64,000 nucleotides of DNA from an uncultured Eubacteriales bacterium (GTDB taxonomy: Bacteria; Bacillota; Clostridia; Christensenellales; Aristaeellaceae), in NCBI GenBank assembly GCA_944349855.1, contig CALVNS010000012.1:1-64000 (forward strand), written 5' to 3'. Numbering within the stretch: position 1 is the first letter of the stretch; every line of letters starts with the position of its first letter. Position numbers and translations under genes: made by a program. Shown piece after piece: positions 41,135 to 51,345 of the stretch. The notes under the pieces are model-generated. The model did not search any database. It had not been told where the DNA came from and saw nothing but the letters and a program-made list of their open reading frames with translations.

Positions 41135-41225
41135 TGGCGGAGAAGCCGGGATTTGAACCCGGGCTGCGCTTTCGCACACTACTCCCTTAGCAGGGGAGCC
41201 CCTTCGGCCTCTTGGGTACTTCTCC
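41135..41225 (-). tRNA. tRNA-Ser, anticodon GCT
   Basis: 91 bases including an encoded CCA. The acceptor GGAGAAG pairs with CTTCTCC. The anticodon stem is CTCCC/GGGAG with loop CTGCTAA, anticodon GCT (reads AGC/AGT). A long class II variable arm (TGTGCGAAAGCGCA region) and a T arm with GTTCAAATC are present. Confidence 0.97.
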
Positions 41226-41255
41226 ATGTCAAGCGAATATGCGGTTTTGAAGAAA

Positions 41256-41344
41256 TGGCGGAGAGAGAGGGATTCGAACCCCCGGTACATCGCTGTATCA
41301 CTGGTTTTCAAGACCAGCGCCATAAACCGCTCGGCCATCTCTCC
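41256..41344 (-). tRNA. tRNA-Ser, anticodon TGA
   Basis: 89 bases with an encoded CCA. The acceptor GGAGAGA pairs with TCTCTCC. The anticodon stem CTGGT/ACCAG holds loop CTTGAAA, anticodon TGA (reads TCA and related codons). It has a long variable arm (GATACAGCGATGTACC region) and the T loop TTCGAAT. It lies 30 bases before tRNA-Ser(GCT) in one transcript. Confidence 0.97.
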
Positions 41345-41368
41345 ATATAAACACAACCAGCGAGAAAT

Positions 41369-41397
41369 ATTATATCCCTTTTCGTAGCCTTTGTCAA
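41369..41397 (-). promoter_or_regulatory. Sigma-A promoter of the tRNA-Ser pair
   Basis: Read leftward: TTGACA (41392-41397), 17 bases, TATAAT (41369-41374), 25 bases before the first tRNA. Perfect consensus. Confidence 0.92.
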
Positions 41398-41466
41398 TGC
41401 CTCCCGCCCAAAAAGATATGCAACGCGCGGCGGCGGGAAAGCGTTTCGCCGCCGCCGCGCGTTGCA

Positions 41467-42531
41467 TCAAATCTGCATTGCGACCTGCTCGCCCATCTGG
41501 GCACAGCCGATCTTCGTGCAGCCCTCTGACCAGATGTCGGCGGTCCGGTATCCCGCGTCCAGCACCTTCTCCACCGCATTCTCGATTGCCGCAGCCTCTG
41601 CCTCCAACCCCAGCGAGTGACGCAACAGCATCGCCGCCGACAGAATCGTGCCCAGCGGGTTGGCCAGGTCCTTGCCCGCAATGTCCGGCGCAGAGCCGTG
41701 AATGGGCTCATACAGCCCGCGCGTACCGGCGCCCAGGCTCGCCGAGGGCATCATGCCTAGGCTGCCTGCGATCGCCGCGCTCTCGTCGGACAGGATGTCG
41801 CCGAACAGATTGCCCGTGATCATCACGTCGAACTGCGCTGGATGCAGGATCAGCTGCATCGCTGCGTTGTCCACGTACATGTAGGTGACGTCCACCTCCG
41901 GGTATTCCTTTGCCATCTCCTGCACGGTCTCCCGCCACAGCCGCGAGCACTCCAGGACGTTTGCCTTGTCCACGCTGCACAGACGCTTTCTGCGCTTCAT
42001 CGCGTTCTCAAAGCCAATGCGCGCCAGGCGGCTGACCTCTTCCCGGCTGTAGGCCATCTCGTCGGTGGCGTATGCGCGGTCCGCGGAGCGCGAGCGCTTG
42101 CCAAAGTAGATGTCGCCGGTCAGCTCGCGCAGCATCAGGATGTCGATCGGCTCGGACAGGATGTCCGGACGCAGCGGGCACGCGCCGGCGAGCTGCCGGT
42201 GGATCGTGCACGGACGCAGGTTGGCAAACACCCCCATGCCCTTGCGCAGCGCCAGCAGGCCCTTCTCCGGCCGCCGGGCGGGCTCCACGCCGTCCCACTT
42301 CGGGCCGCCCACGGCGCCCATCAGCACCGCGTCCGCCGCATTGCAGGCCGCCAGCGCCTCATCCGTCAGTGGCACGCCGCACGCGTCGATGGATGCCCCG
42401 CCCAACAGCTGCGCGTCAAATGCAAAGGTATGGCCAAACTTCTCGCCGACGGCGCGCAGCACGCGGACCGCCTGCTCCACGATCTCCGGGCCGATGCCAT
42501 CGCCCGGCAAAAGCACAATTTGAGCTTGCAT
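41467..42531 (-). CDS. leuB: 3-Isopropylmalate dehydrogenase
   Basis: 354 residues. The ATG at 42531 (M-Q-A-Q-I-V-L-L-P-G-D-G-I-G-P-E-I) fits the family; the longer open frame upstream is antisense-like filler. Substrate and metal sites: A-N-L-R-P with R-E-L-T-G-D-I-Y-F-G, V-D-K-A-N-V-L, and the D-I-L-S-D-E metal aspartates; cofactor loop E-P-I-H-G-S-A-P-D-I-A-G. It oxidises and decarboxylates 3-isopropylmalate with NAD in leucine synthesis. It is the last gene of the T-box-controlled leuCDB operon, one base after leuD. Confidence 0.97.
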   Translation of the reverse strand: MQAQIVLLPGDGIGPEIVEQAVRVLRAVGEKFGHTFAFDAQLLGGASIDACGVPLTDEALAACNAADAVLMGAVGGPKWDGVEPARRPEKGLLALRKGMGVFANLRPCTIHRQLAGACPLRPDILSEPIDILMLRELTGDIYFGKRSRSADRAYATDEMAYSREEVSRLARIGFENAMKRRKRLCSVDKANVLECSRLWRETVQEMAKEYPEVDVTYMYVDNAAMQLILHPAQFDVMITGNLFGDILSDESAAIAGSLGMMPSASLGAGTRGLYEPIHGSAPDIAGKDLANPLGTILSAAMLLRHSLGLEAEAAAIENAVEKVLDAGYRTADIWSEGCTKIGCAQMGEQVAMQI

Positions 42532-42532
42532 G

Positions 42533-43030
42533 TCACTTTCCCTCCAGTCGGCGCTGCACAAACGGCACCAGGCCGCCCGCCTCGATGATGCCCTGCATAA
42601 AGGGCGGGAAGGGCGCGGCGGTAAACGTCCGGCCCGTCGCCTCGTCGGTAATGACGCCCGCGTCCAAGTCGACGCTGACCTGTGCGCCATCCTCAATGGC
42701 CGCGGCGGCCTCCGGGCACTCGACGATGGGCAGGCCGATATTGATCGCATTGCGGAAGAAGATACGGGCGAAGGAGTCCGCCACGACGCACTCGATGCCG
42801 GCGGCCTTGATGGCCAGCGGTGCATGCTCGCGCGAAGAGCCGCAGCCAAAGTTGCGCCCGGCGACGATGATCTTGCGCGTCCCGGCCTTTTCATGGAATG
42901 CCGCGTCGAGGTCCTCCATGCAATGCCGGGCCAGCTCCGCAGGGTCGGTGGTGTTCAGGTAGCGCGCGGGGATGATGACGTCCGTATCCACGTGATCGCC
43001 GTACTTGATGACGGCGGACTGCATTTTCAT
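42533..43030 (-). CDS. leuD: 3-Isopropylmalate dehydratase small subunit
   Basis: 165 residues, the short LeuD2 type of Clostridia and archaea. Motifs: G-D-H-V-D-T-D-V-I-I-P-A-R-Y-L near 10-25 and G-R-N-F-G-C-G-S-S-R-E-H-A-P near 58-71 (the swivelling-domain substrate loop). It pairs with LeuC to isomerise 2-isopropylmalate to 3-isopropylmalate. 14 bases after leuC. Confidence 0.97.
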   Translation of the reverse strand: MKMQSAVIKYGDHVDTDVIIPARYLNTTDPAELARHCMEDLDAAFHEKAGTRKIIVAGRNFGCGSSREHAPLAIKAAGIECVVADSFARIFFRNAINIGLPIVECPEAAAAIEDGAQVSVDLDAGVITDEATGRTFTAAPFPPFMQGIIEAGGLVPFVQRRLEGK

Positions 43031-43044
43031 AATCGGCTGCCTCC

Positions 43045-44307
43045 TTACTTCACTTCATCCGGCGTGGCGACGTGGCCCAGCACCGCGGACGCCGCGGCGA
43101 CGGCCGGGGACGCGAGGATGACCTCGCTGCCCGTGTGGCCCATGCGGCCCACAAAGTTGCGGTTCGTGGTCGACACGCAGCGCTCGCCATCGGCGAGCAC
43201 GCCGCAGTGGCCGCCCAGGCACGGGCCGCAGGTGGGCATGGTGAAGATCGCACCCGCGTCGATGAAGACGCTGACCAGGCCCTCGTCGATCGCCTGCCTG
43301 ACGATCTTCTGCGTGCCCGGAATGACGATGCAACGCACGCGGTCGCTGACCTGATGGCCGCGCAGCACCTGTGCGGCGGCGCGCAGGTCCTCGATGCGGC
43401 CGTTGGTGCACGAGCCGATGACGGCCTGATCGATCGCCAGATCCGCGCACTCCGCGGCGGGCTTCGTGTTGGAGGGCAGGTGCGGCAGCGCGACGGTCAG
43501 CGGCACATCGGCCAGGTTGATGACGACCTCGCGCGCATACTCGGCGTCGGAATCGGGCTCGACGGCCTGCCAGGGCCGCGTCACACGCCCCGCCAGGTAG
43601 GCGCGCGTCACGTCGTCGACTGGGAAGATGCCGTTCTTCGCGCCCGCCTCGATGGCCATGTTCGCGATGGTCAGGCGGCCGTCCATGGAGATCTCCTTCA
43701 CGCCATCCCCGCCAAATTCCAGCGACATGTAGCGCGCGCCGTCCACGCCGATGAGGCCGATCAGGTGAAGGATGACGTCCTTGCCGCTGACATACGGGTT
43801 CAGCTTGCCCGTGAGCGTCACCTTCACGGCCTCGGGCACCTTGAACCAGGCCTGGCCGGTCGCCATGCCAGCGGCCATGTCCGTGGAGCCCACGCCGGTG
43901 GACATGCAGCCCAACGCGCCGTAGGTGCAGGTGTGGCTGTCCGCGCCGATGATGACCTCGCCCGGCGCGCACAGGCCCTGCTCCGGCAGCAGCGCGTGCT
44001 CGATGCCGGCCTTGCCGACCTCGTAGTAGTGGACGATCTGCTGCTCGCGTGCGAAGGTGCGCATGGCCTTGGTCATCTGCGCGGACTTGATGTCCTTGTT
44101 GGGCGCGAAGTGATCCGGCACCAGCACGACCTTCGCGGGGTCAAAGACCTTCTTCGCCCCCATCTTGTAGAATTCGTTGATCGCCACCGGCCCGGTGATG
44201 TCGTTGCCCAGCACCAGGTCGAGGTTGCACATGAGGAGCTCGCCCGCCCGGCAGCTTTCGACGCCCGCGGCGCGCGCAAGGATTTTCTGGGTCATGGTCA
44301 TGCCCAT
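43045..44307 (-). CDS. leuC: 3-Isopropylmalate dehydratase large subunit
   Basis: 420 residues. The start at 44307 is preferred because GGGAGG lies about 10 bases upstream; an ATG two codons later is the alternative. Aconitase-type cluster ligands appear in I-G-S-C-T-N-G-R and C-G-P-C-L-G-G; substrate loops V-P-D-H-F-A-P and [10 protein letters not shown] are intact. It carries the 4Fe-4S cluster of the leucine-pathway isomerase. It is the first gene after the T-box leader. leuA is not in the window. Confidence 0.96.
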   Translation of the reverse strand: MGMTMTQKILARAAGVESCRAGELLMCNLDLVLGNDITGPVAINEFYKMGAKKVFDPAKVVLVPDHFAPNKDIKSAQMTKAMRTFAREQQIVHYYEVGKAGIEHALLPEQGLCAPGEVIIGADSHTCTYGALGCMSTGVGSTDMAAGMATGQAWFKVPEAVKVTLTGKLNPYVSGKDVILHLIGLIGVDGARYMSLEFGGDGVKEISMDGRLTIANMAIEAGAKNGIFPVDDVTRAYLAGRVTRPWQAVEPDSDAEYAREVVINLADVPLTVALPHLPSNTKPAAECADLAIDQAVIGSCTNGRIEDLRAAAQVLRGHQVSDRVRCIVIPGTQKIVRQAIDEGLVSVFIDAGAIFTMPTCGPCLGGHCGVLADGERCVSTTNRNFVGRMGHTGSEVILASPAVAAASAVLGHVATPDEVK

Positions 44308-44346
44308 GAGAAGACCGCCTCCCGCCTGTTTCATATGTTGATAACA

Positions 44347-44605
44347 AAAAATCCCCGCTCCCTGCGTGCGCAGGGGCGAGGACTGTCATCGCTCACGGTA
44401 CCACCCTGATTCGGCCTTCGGACGCGCGTCCGAAGGCCCTCATCGCCTTCACGCGGCGCAACGTTCCGCCCTACTCTCTTCAGGCGGACGGCTCGGGAGT
44501 GAGCTATACGCACGGTTCGGGCGCCGGCTCACAGCACCGCCGGCTCTCTGGGACCTCTCCCCGCGCCTTATCTCCTTCATCGCCTTTGCAAAATATCGGA
44601 TTGGC
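44347..44605 (-). promoter_or_regulatory. T-box leader (tRNA-sensing riboswitch) of the leuCDB operon
   Basis: Read leftward from about 44605. The universally conserved T-box stretch AGGGTGGTACCGTGAGC is at 44391-44407. It is followed by a strong terminator stem (44351-44381) and TTTTTTG, with the T-box able to form the competing antiterminator. Upstream is a long stem I closed by AGGCG/CGCCT. The triplet CTC, in ATAGCTCACTCCC near its 3' side, is my candidate specifier for tRNA-Leu(GAG). Uncharged leucine tRNA would allow readthrough into leuC. Confidence 0.92.
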
Positions 44606-44609
44606 ATTT

Positions 44610-44638
44610 ATTTTACACCAGCCGTCCCATCCTGTCAA
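44610..44638 (-). promoter_or_regulatory. Sigma-A promoter of the leuCDB operon
   Basis: Read leftward: TTGACA (44633-44638), 17 bases, TAAAAT (44610-44615), immediately before the T-box leader and just past the hslU stop codon. Confidence 0.88.
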
Positions 44639-44658
44639 GCGCGGATTGCGCACGCGAA

Positions 44659-46020
<1,362 letters not shown>

Positions 46021-46050
46021 CTTGATCCTCCCTTTCGGGCGTCGGCGTCC

Positions 46051-46584
46051 TCAGACGTCCTCGACGATGACGTTGTGGTTCGTGTACACGCAGATATCCG
46101 CCGCGATGTGCAGCGCCTTTTGCGCGATGTCGTGCGCGGACAGGTCCGTATTCTGGCACAGCGCGCGGGCCGCGGCCATGGCGTAGTTGCCGCCGGAGCC
46201 GACCGCCGCCACGCCGTCGTCGGGCGTGATCACCTCGCCCGTACCCGACACGATCAGCAGGTCCTCGCCGCCCGCGACGATCAGCATCGCGTCCAGCTTG
46301 CGCATGGCCTTGTCGCTGCGCCACTCCTGTGCCAGCTCCACGGCAGCGCGCTCCAGGTTGCCGCCGAACTGCGTCAGCTTTTCCTCAAAGCGCTCGCACA
46401 GAGAAAACGCGTCCGCGACCGAGCCTGCAAAGCCCATTACGACCTTGCCGCCGAAGATGCGGCGCACCTTGTGCGCCGTGGCCTTGAAAATCGTATGTTC
46501 ACCCATCGTCACCTGCCCGTCGCCCGCGACGGCAATGCGGCCGTCCTTCTTCACAGCGCAGATGGTGGTGCCTCTCATTTCCAT
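46051..46584 (-). CDS. hslV: HslV peptidase subunit
   Basis: 177 residues from the ATG at 46584 (AGGAGGG ribosome site). The N-terminal-nucleophile threonine follows a short leader: M-E-M-R-G then T-T-I-C-A-V, so T6 must be exposed by removal of five residues. G-D-G-Q-V-T-M-G and [16 protein letters not shown] are typical. It forms the proteasome-like double ring of the HslUV protease. It has its own promoter at 46632-46660, separating hslVU from trmFO. Confidence 0.96.
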   Translation of the reverse strand: MEMRGTTICAVKKDGRIAVAGDGQVTMGEHTIFKATAHKVRRIFGGKVVMGFAGSVADAFSLCERFEEKLTQFGGNLERAAVELAQEWRSDKAMRKLDAMLIVAGGEDLLIVSGTGEVITPDDGVAAVGSGGNYAMAAARALCQNTDLSAHDIAQKALHIAADICVYTNHNVIVEDV

Positions 46585-46631
46585 CAAGATTTGTCCCTCC
46601 TGACGCGGCCCATGATGCGGCCGCACCCCTT

Positions 46632-46660
46632 ATTATAACGGAAACCGCCGGCGAGCGCAA
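46632..46660 (-). promoter_or_regulatory. Sigma-A promoter of hslVU
   Basis: Read leftward: TTGCGC (46655-46660), 17 bases, TATAAT (46632-46637), 48 bases upstream of the hslV start. The -35 box lies inside the trmFO-hslV hairpin. Confidence 0.75.
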
Positions 46661-46689
46661 CGTTCCTGCGCTGACCGGCGGCAGTTTCC
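46640..46689 (-). terminator. Hairpin between trmFO and hslV
   Basis: GGAAAC/GTTTCC outer arms, an inner CGCCGG/CCGGCG and an innermost AGCGCA/TGCGCT make a near-continuous long stem directly after the trmFO stop. No T-run follows, so termination efficiency is uncertain. It overlaps the hslVU promoter. Confidence 0.5.
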
Positions 46690-46695
46690 TGCGCG

Positions 46696-48018
46696 TCATG
46701 CCGATTCGGGGTAAAAATCCTGCCGCAGCGGGTTGGAGCGCAGCGCTTCGATCTCGTCCAGCGCGCGCAGCGCCAGCTGCATATACCGCTCCTGCTTGCC
46801 CTTCACGCGCCGCCCCAGCGGCTCGATCAGGCCGAAGTTGGCGTTCATCGGCTGAAAGTCGCCGCCCGCTTCGGCGATGTAATGCGCCATGGCCCCAATG
46901 GCCGTGCGGCGGGAGAAGTCCACCGGCGGCAGGCCCAGCAGCTGCCGGGCCAGCGACAGCCCCGCCACCAGGCCCGAGGCCGCGCTCTCGACATAGCCCT
47001 CCACGCCCGTCATCTGGCCAGCAAAATAGACGCCCGGCCGGTCGAGCATCTCATAGCGCGCGTTCAGAAAGCCTGGGGAGTGCAAGAACGTGTTGCGGTG
47101 CATGACGCCGTAGCGCGCGAACTCCGCATGCTCCAGGCCCGGGATCATCGAGAACACGCGCTTCTGCTCGCCCCACTTCAGGCGCGTCTGAAAGCCCACG
47201 ATGTTGTACAGCGTGGCGGCTGCGTCATCCTGGCGCAGCTGCACGACGGCGAACGGCTCGCGGCCGGTGCGCGGATCGGGCAGGCCCACGGGCTTCATCG
47301 GCCCGAATGCCATGACCATGCGCCCCCGGCGCGCCATCGTCTCGATGGGCATGCAGCCCTCGAAGACCTTCGCGTCGTCAAAGCCGTGCACCGGCGCGCC
47401 CTCGGCCGCGATCAGCGCTTCGTAAAACGCGTCGTACTGTTCGCGCGTCATGGGACAGTTGAGGTAGTCGTCCCCGCGCCCGTAGCGGCTGGCGCGGTAG
47501 ACCCTGTCCATATCCAGCGACTCGAGCGTCACGATGGGCGCGGCCGCGTCGAAGAAGTTGAGCGTGCCAAGACCCGGCAGCGCAGCGATGCGGGCAGCCA
47601 GCGCGTCCGACGTGAGCGGACCCGTGGCGATGACGCACGGCGCCTGCGGCACGTCCGTCACCTCGCGGCTGACGACCTGCACGCGCGGGCTGTCCATGAG
47701 CGCGCGCGTCACATGCGCGGAAAACGCCGCGCGGTCGACCGCCAGCGCGCCGCCCGCGGGCACGCGCGAGGCGTCCGCCGCGCGCAGGATGAGCGAGTCG
47801 AGCTGGCGCATCTCCTCCTTGAGCAGGCCGACCGCGTTGGTGAGCGCGTCGCCGCGCAGGGAGTTGGAGCAGACCAGCTCCGCAAAGCCCGCGGCGTGAT
47901 GGGCCGGCGTGTACTTCTCCGGCTTCATCTCCACGAGCGTGACCTCCACGCCGCGCTTTTGCAGCTGCCAGGCGGCCTCGCATCCCGCCAGGCCCGCCCC
48001 GATGACCGTCGCCCTCAT
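46696..48018 (-). CDS. trmFO: Methylenetetrahydrofolate-tRNA-(uracil-54) methyltransferase
   Basis: 440 residues from the ATG at 48018, which overlaps the topA stop (ATGA). FAD-binding [12 protein letters not shown]; the folate/tRNA region [10 protein letters not shown] (catalytic cysteine of this signature); and C-terminal [16 protein letters not shown]. It methylates U54 in the T loop of tRNAs using folate and FADH2, the usual route in Bacillota. It lies between topA and hslV as in many Bacillota genomes. Confidence 0.97.
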   Translation of the reverse strand: MRATVIGAGLAGCEAAWQLQKRGVEVTLVEMKPEKYTPAHHAAGFAELVCSNSLRGDALTNAVGLLKEEMRQLDSLILRAADASRVPAGGALAVDRAAFSAHVTRALMDSPRVQVVSREVTDVPQAPCVIATGPLTSDALAARIAALPGLGTLNFFDAAAPIVTLESLDMDRVYRASRYGRGDDYLNCPMTREQYDAFYEALIAAEGAPVHGFDDAKVFEGCMPIETMARRGRMVMAFGPMKPVGLPDPRTGREPFAVVQLRQDDAAATLYNIVGFQTRLKWGEQKRVFSMIPGLEHAEFARYGVMHRNTFLHSPGFLNARYEMLDRPGVYFAGQMTGVEGYVESAASGLVAGLSLARQLLGLPPVDFSRRTAIGAMAHYIAEAGGDFQPMNANFGLIEPLGRRVKGKQERYMQLALRALDEIEALRSNPLRQDFYPESA

Positions 48019-50117
48019 TCGTCCTGTCCTTCCTCCGGCGGCTGCACCTCGACGCGATGCCGGCATGTCTCATTTGAGCACACATGCCACAGCTCGCCTT
48101 TGCGTCCGCGCTTTTGCGTCATGTAGCTGCCGCACACGGGGCACGTATCGCGCACGGGCATGTCCCAGGAGACGAAGTCGCACTCAGGGTAGCGCTCGCA
48201 CCCGTAGAACTTGCGCCCGCGCCGCGACGTCTTTTCCAACAGCTTCGCGCCGCACTTGGGACAGGGCGCGTCGATCTCGACCTGCAGCGCCTTGGTGTTG
48301 CGGCACTCCGGGAAGTTGGGGCAGGCGAGGAATTTGCCGTAGCGGCCAAGCTTATAGACCATCATCGCGCCGCACTTGTCGCACACGACGTCGGATACTT
48401 CGTCTTTGACCTTGACCTTCTCGATCTTCTGCTCGGCGTTCTCCAGCGTCTGCTCAAACGGCCCATAGAAGCGGCTGACGACCTCCTTCCAGGGCATCTT
48501 GCCCTCCTCGACTTCGTCCAGCTGCTCCTCCATCCCCGCGGTGAACTGGATGTCCACGATGTTCTTGAAGTATTCCTTCATCATCTCCGTGACCATCGTG
48601 CCCAGCTCCGTGGGGTACAGGCGCTTCTTCTCGCGCGTCACGTATCCGCGCGCGATGATCGTGGAGATGGTCGGCGCGTACGTCGACGGCCGGCCGATGC
48701 CCTTCTCTTCGAGCGCGCGCACGAGCGCCGCCTCGGTATAGCGTGCCGGCGGCTGGGTGAAGTGCTGCTGCGCATCCGCCTCAGCGATGACGACGGCATC
48801 GCCCACGTTCGCGGCAACCTGTTCGCTGTCGACGGCCTCCTGCGCCTCATCCTGGCTCTCCTCGTACACCGCGGTAAAGCCAGCAAACTTGAGCCGCTCG
48901 CCGTAAAAGCGCATGCCCACGCCGTCGCCCTCCAGCTCCATGGTCAGCGTCTCGTACAGCGCAGGCGCCATCTGGCTGGCGACGAAGCGCAGATAGACGA
49001 GGCGATACAGGTTGTACTGGTCCTTGGACAGTGAGTCCTTGATCTCCTCCGGCCTGCGGGTGACGCTCGTGGGACGGATGGCCTCATGCGCATCCTGGGC
49101 GTTGGTGCGGCCCTTGTAGACGTTGGGCTTTTCGGGCAGGTACCCGTCGCCCCAGCGCTCGGCGATCATGGCCCGCACGTCGGCCACGGCCTCCTCCGAC
49201 ACGCGCACGGAGTCCGTACGGATGTAGGAGATGAGGCCCTGCGTGCCCTCGCCTGCGATGTCGACGCCTTCGTAGAGCTGCTGGGCGATCTGCATGGTCT
49301 TGGAGGTCGTAAAGCCCAGCTTGCGCGACGCCTCCTGTTGCAGGTTGGACGTCGTGAACGGCGGCGCGGGGTTCTTTCGCCGCTCCGAGGCGCGCACGCT
49401 CTTCACCGTGAGCTGCGCGCGCTCCACGCGCGCCTTGGCTGCCTGCGCCTGTGCCGCGTCGTGCAGCTCGGCCTTTTTCCCGTCGAGCGTGACCAGACGC
49501 ACGTGAAACTTCTGCTTGCCGAGCTGCGCCTTGGCGTCTACGTTCCAATATTCCTCCGGGATGAATGCATCGATCTCCTGCTCTCGATCGACGATCATGC
49601 GCGTGGCCACGGACTGCACGCGCCCCGCAGACAGGCCCTTTTTGACCTTCATCCACAGCAGCGGGCTGATCTTGTAGCCGACCAGGCGGTCGAGCACGCG
49701 GCGCGCCTGCTGGGCGTTAACCAGCTCCATGTCGATAGGGCGCGGCGACTTCATCGCATTTTTGACGGCCTTGTCCGTGATTTCGTGGAATTCCACGCGG
49801 CAGGCGCTCGACGGATCGATGCCCAACACATTGGCCAGATGCCATGAGATGGCCTCGCCCTCGCGGTCCGGGTCAGTCGCCAGATAGATGCGGCTGGCGT
49901 TCTTGGCGTCCTTGCGGATCTTTTCCAGGATCTCGCCGCGTCCGCGAATGGTGATGTACTTGGGCTCGAAGTCATGCTCCACGTCGACGCCCATCTGGGA
50001 CTTGGGCAGGTCGCGCACGTGACCCTGAGAGGCCTCGACCTTGTACGTGCGCCCCAGGAACTTGCCGATGGTGCGCGCCTTGGCGGGCGATTCGACGATG
50101 ACGAGTTTATAATTCAA
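48015..50117 (-). CDS. topA: DNA topoisomerase I
   Basis: 700 residues from TTG at 50117, chosen because GGAGGGG lies 7 bases upstream and the protein then begins with [13 protein letters not shown]; an upstream in-frame ATG gives an atypical leader. Toprim residues: E9 and D-P-D-R-E-G-E. The active-site tyrosine is in L-I-S-Y-I-R-T-D-S. Three C-terminal four-cysteine zinc ribbons (C-D-K-C-G, C-P-K-C-G, C-P-V-C-G). It relaxes negative supercoils. Its TTG overlaps the dprA stop as TTGA, so translation is coupled. Confidence 0.97.
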   Translation of the reverse strand: MNYKLVIVESPAKARTIGKFLGRTYKVEASQGHVRDLPKSQMGVDVEHDFEPKYITIRGRGEILEKIRKDAKNASRIYLATDPDREGEAISWHLANVLGIDPSSACRVEFHEITDKAVKNAMKSPRPIDMELVNAQQARRVLDRLVGYKISPLLWMKVKKGLSAGRVQSVATRMIVDREQEIDAFIPEEYWNVDAKAQLGKQKFHVRLVTLDGKKAELHDAAQAQAAKARVERAQLTVKSVRASERRKNPAPPFTTSNLQQEASRKLGFTTSKTMQIAQQLYEGVDIAGEGTQGLISYIRTDSVRVSEEAVADVRAMIAERWGDGYLPEKPNVYKGRTNAQDAHEAIRPTSVTRRPEEIKDSLSKDQYNLYRLVYLRFVASQMAPALYETLTMELEGDGVGMRFYGERLKFAGFTAVYEESQDEAQEAVDSEQVAANVGDAVVIAEADAQQHFTQPPARYTEAALVRALEEKGIGRPSTYAPTISTIIARGYVTREKKRLYPTELGTMVTEMMKEYFKNIVDIQFTAGMEEQLDEVEEGKMPWKEVVSRFYGPFEQTLENAEQKIEKVKVKDEVSDVVCDKCGAMMVYKLGRYGKFLACPNFPECRNTKALQVEIDAPCPKCGAKLLEKTSRRGRKFYGCERYPECDFVSWDMPVRDTCPVCGSYMTQKRGRKGELWHVCSNETCRHRVEVQPPEEGQDE

Positions 50118-51244
50118 GAAAGAACCCCTCCAACATGGGATGATGATCTCTCCAGGACGTACATGCATCCCGGTAACTGCTTCATTATTTCCTTTATTTC
50201 CAGCGTTGTCAAGAGCATATTGAGTTTGTCCGGCGAAAAACCCGTCTGTACGAGCAGCTGATCGAATGAGAGCGGCTCATTTTCCAGCAGCTGAACGATC
50301 TTTTGTTCGTCCGGATCAAGCTGAGGCGCCGCCTCCGGCATGTCATCCGGTGCCTCGTCCGGCGCCTGCATATCCCACTGCAGATGGCCGAGAATGTCGT
50401 CCGCACCGCGCGCAAGGCACGCCCCCTCGAAGAGCAATTGCAGGGGCATCTCGCTCATGGGCGCGTCAACCGGTCCCGGCATGGCGAACACTTCGCGCCC
50501 CTGATCGAGCGCATGCTGCACCGTGATCATCGCGCCGGAACCGCGCGCGGCCTCCGTCACCAGCACGCCCACGCACATGCCGCTGATGATGCGGTTGCGT
50601 CTGGGAAAGTTCTGCGCCAAAGGGCCAGTCCCCGGCGCAAACTCAGAGATGATCGAACCGCCTTCGCCGATGACGCGCGCGAAGAGCTCACGATTCTCCG
50701 GCGGATAGACGACGTCCACGCCGCATCCGAGCACTGCGATGGTGCGTCCGCCGCCGGACAGGCATCCGACATGTGCGGCGGTATCCGTGCCGCGCGCCAT
50801 GCCCGACACGACCGTGACGCCCGCCCGCGCCAACTCCCGGCCGAAGCGCTCTGCCTGGCGCAGGCCGTAGCGCGTCGCCCTGCGTGAGCCGACGACCGCG
50901 ACCGTCCGCGCATCGGACAGGTCGGCGCTTCCACGCACGAAGAGCACGGGCGGCGGATCGCCAATGTGCACCAGCAGCGGCGGATACGTCGGATCCTCTG
51001 TACAGACGGCCTGCATGCCGCTTTTCCGCATTGTGTCCATCAGCGCGTCAAAATACGCGTCTGTCCGCGCGGCGGCCAGTTCCAAGTACGCACGGTCGCC
51101 CAGGATGCCCCGGGCGCCGATGTCGAACGAGCGCCGCACCTCCTGTGCGTTTCCATAAAAGTCCAGCAGCCGGCGAAAGCGCGCGGGCGTCACGCCCTCC
51201 ACACTGGCCAGCCAGGTCCAGGCGTCCCGCTCCCGGTCCAGCAT
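50114..51244 (-). CDS. dprA: DNA-processing protein DprA
   Basis: 376 residues. An N-terminal SAM-like domain; the Rossmann-like core with V-A-V-V-G-S-R-R-A-T-R-Y-G (about 112-124), S-G-M-A-R-G-T-D-T-A-A-H and F-P-R-R-N-R-I-I-S-G; and a C-terminal winged helix (P-L-S-F-D-Q-L-L-V-Q-T-G-F-S). It loads RecA on incoming single-stranded DNA during transformation. The dprA-topA order is typical of Bacillota. Confidence 0.96.
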   Translation of the reverse strand: MLDRERDAWTWLASVEGVTPARFRRLLDFYGNAQEVRRSFDIGARGILGDRAYLELAAARTDAYFDALMDTMRKSGMQAVCTEDPTYPPLLVHIGDPPPVLFVRGSADLSDARTVAVVGSRRATRYGLRQAERFGRELARAGVTVVSGMARGTDTAAHVGCLSGGGRTIAVLGCGVDVVYPPENRELFARVIGEGGSIISEFAPGTGPLAQNFPRRNRIISGMCVGVLVTEAARGSGAMITVQHALDQGREVFAMPGPVDAPMSEMPLQLLFEGACLARGADDILGHLQWDMQAPDEAPDDMPEAAPQLDPDEQKIVQLLENEPLSFDQLLVQTGFSPDKLNMLLTTLEIKEIMKQLPGCMYVLERSSSHVGGVLS

Positions 51245-51345
51245 GCGCTAACTTCCCTCCCGTCGACAGCCTTTTTATCTTAACACAGACCGACGCAAAT
51301 TTCAACGCTGTGTCATCCGCCCCAGTACTTGTCGTCGATGCTGCG

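Noticed and set aside
42072..42962. Long plus-strand frames over leuB/leuD
   Set aside because: Antisense to leuB and leuD; Arg/Ser/Pro-rich composition without motifs.
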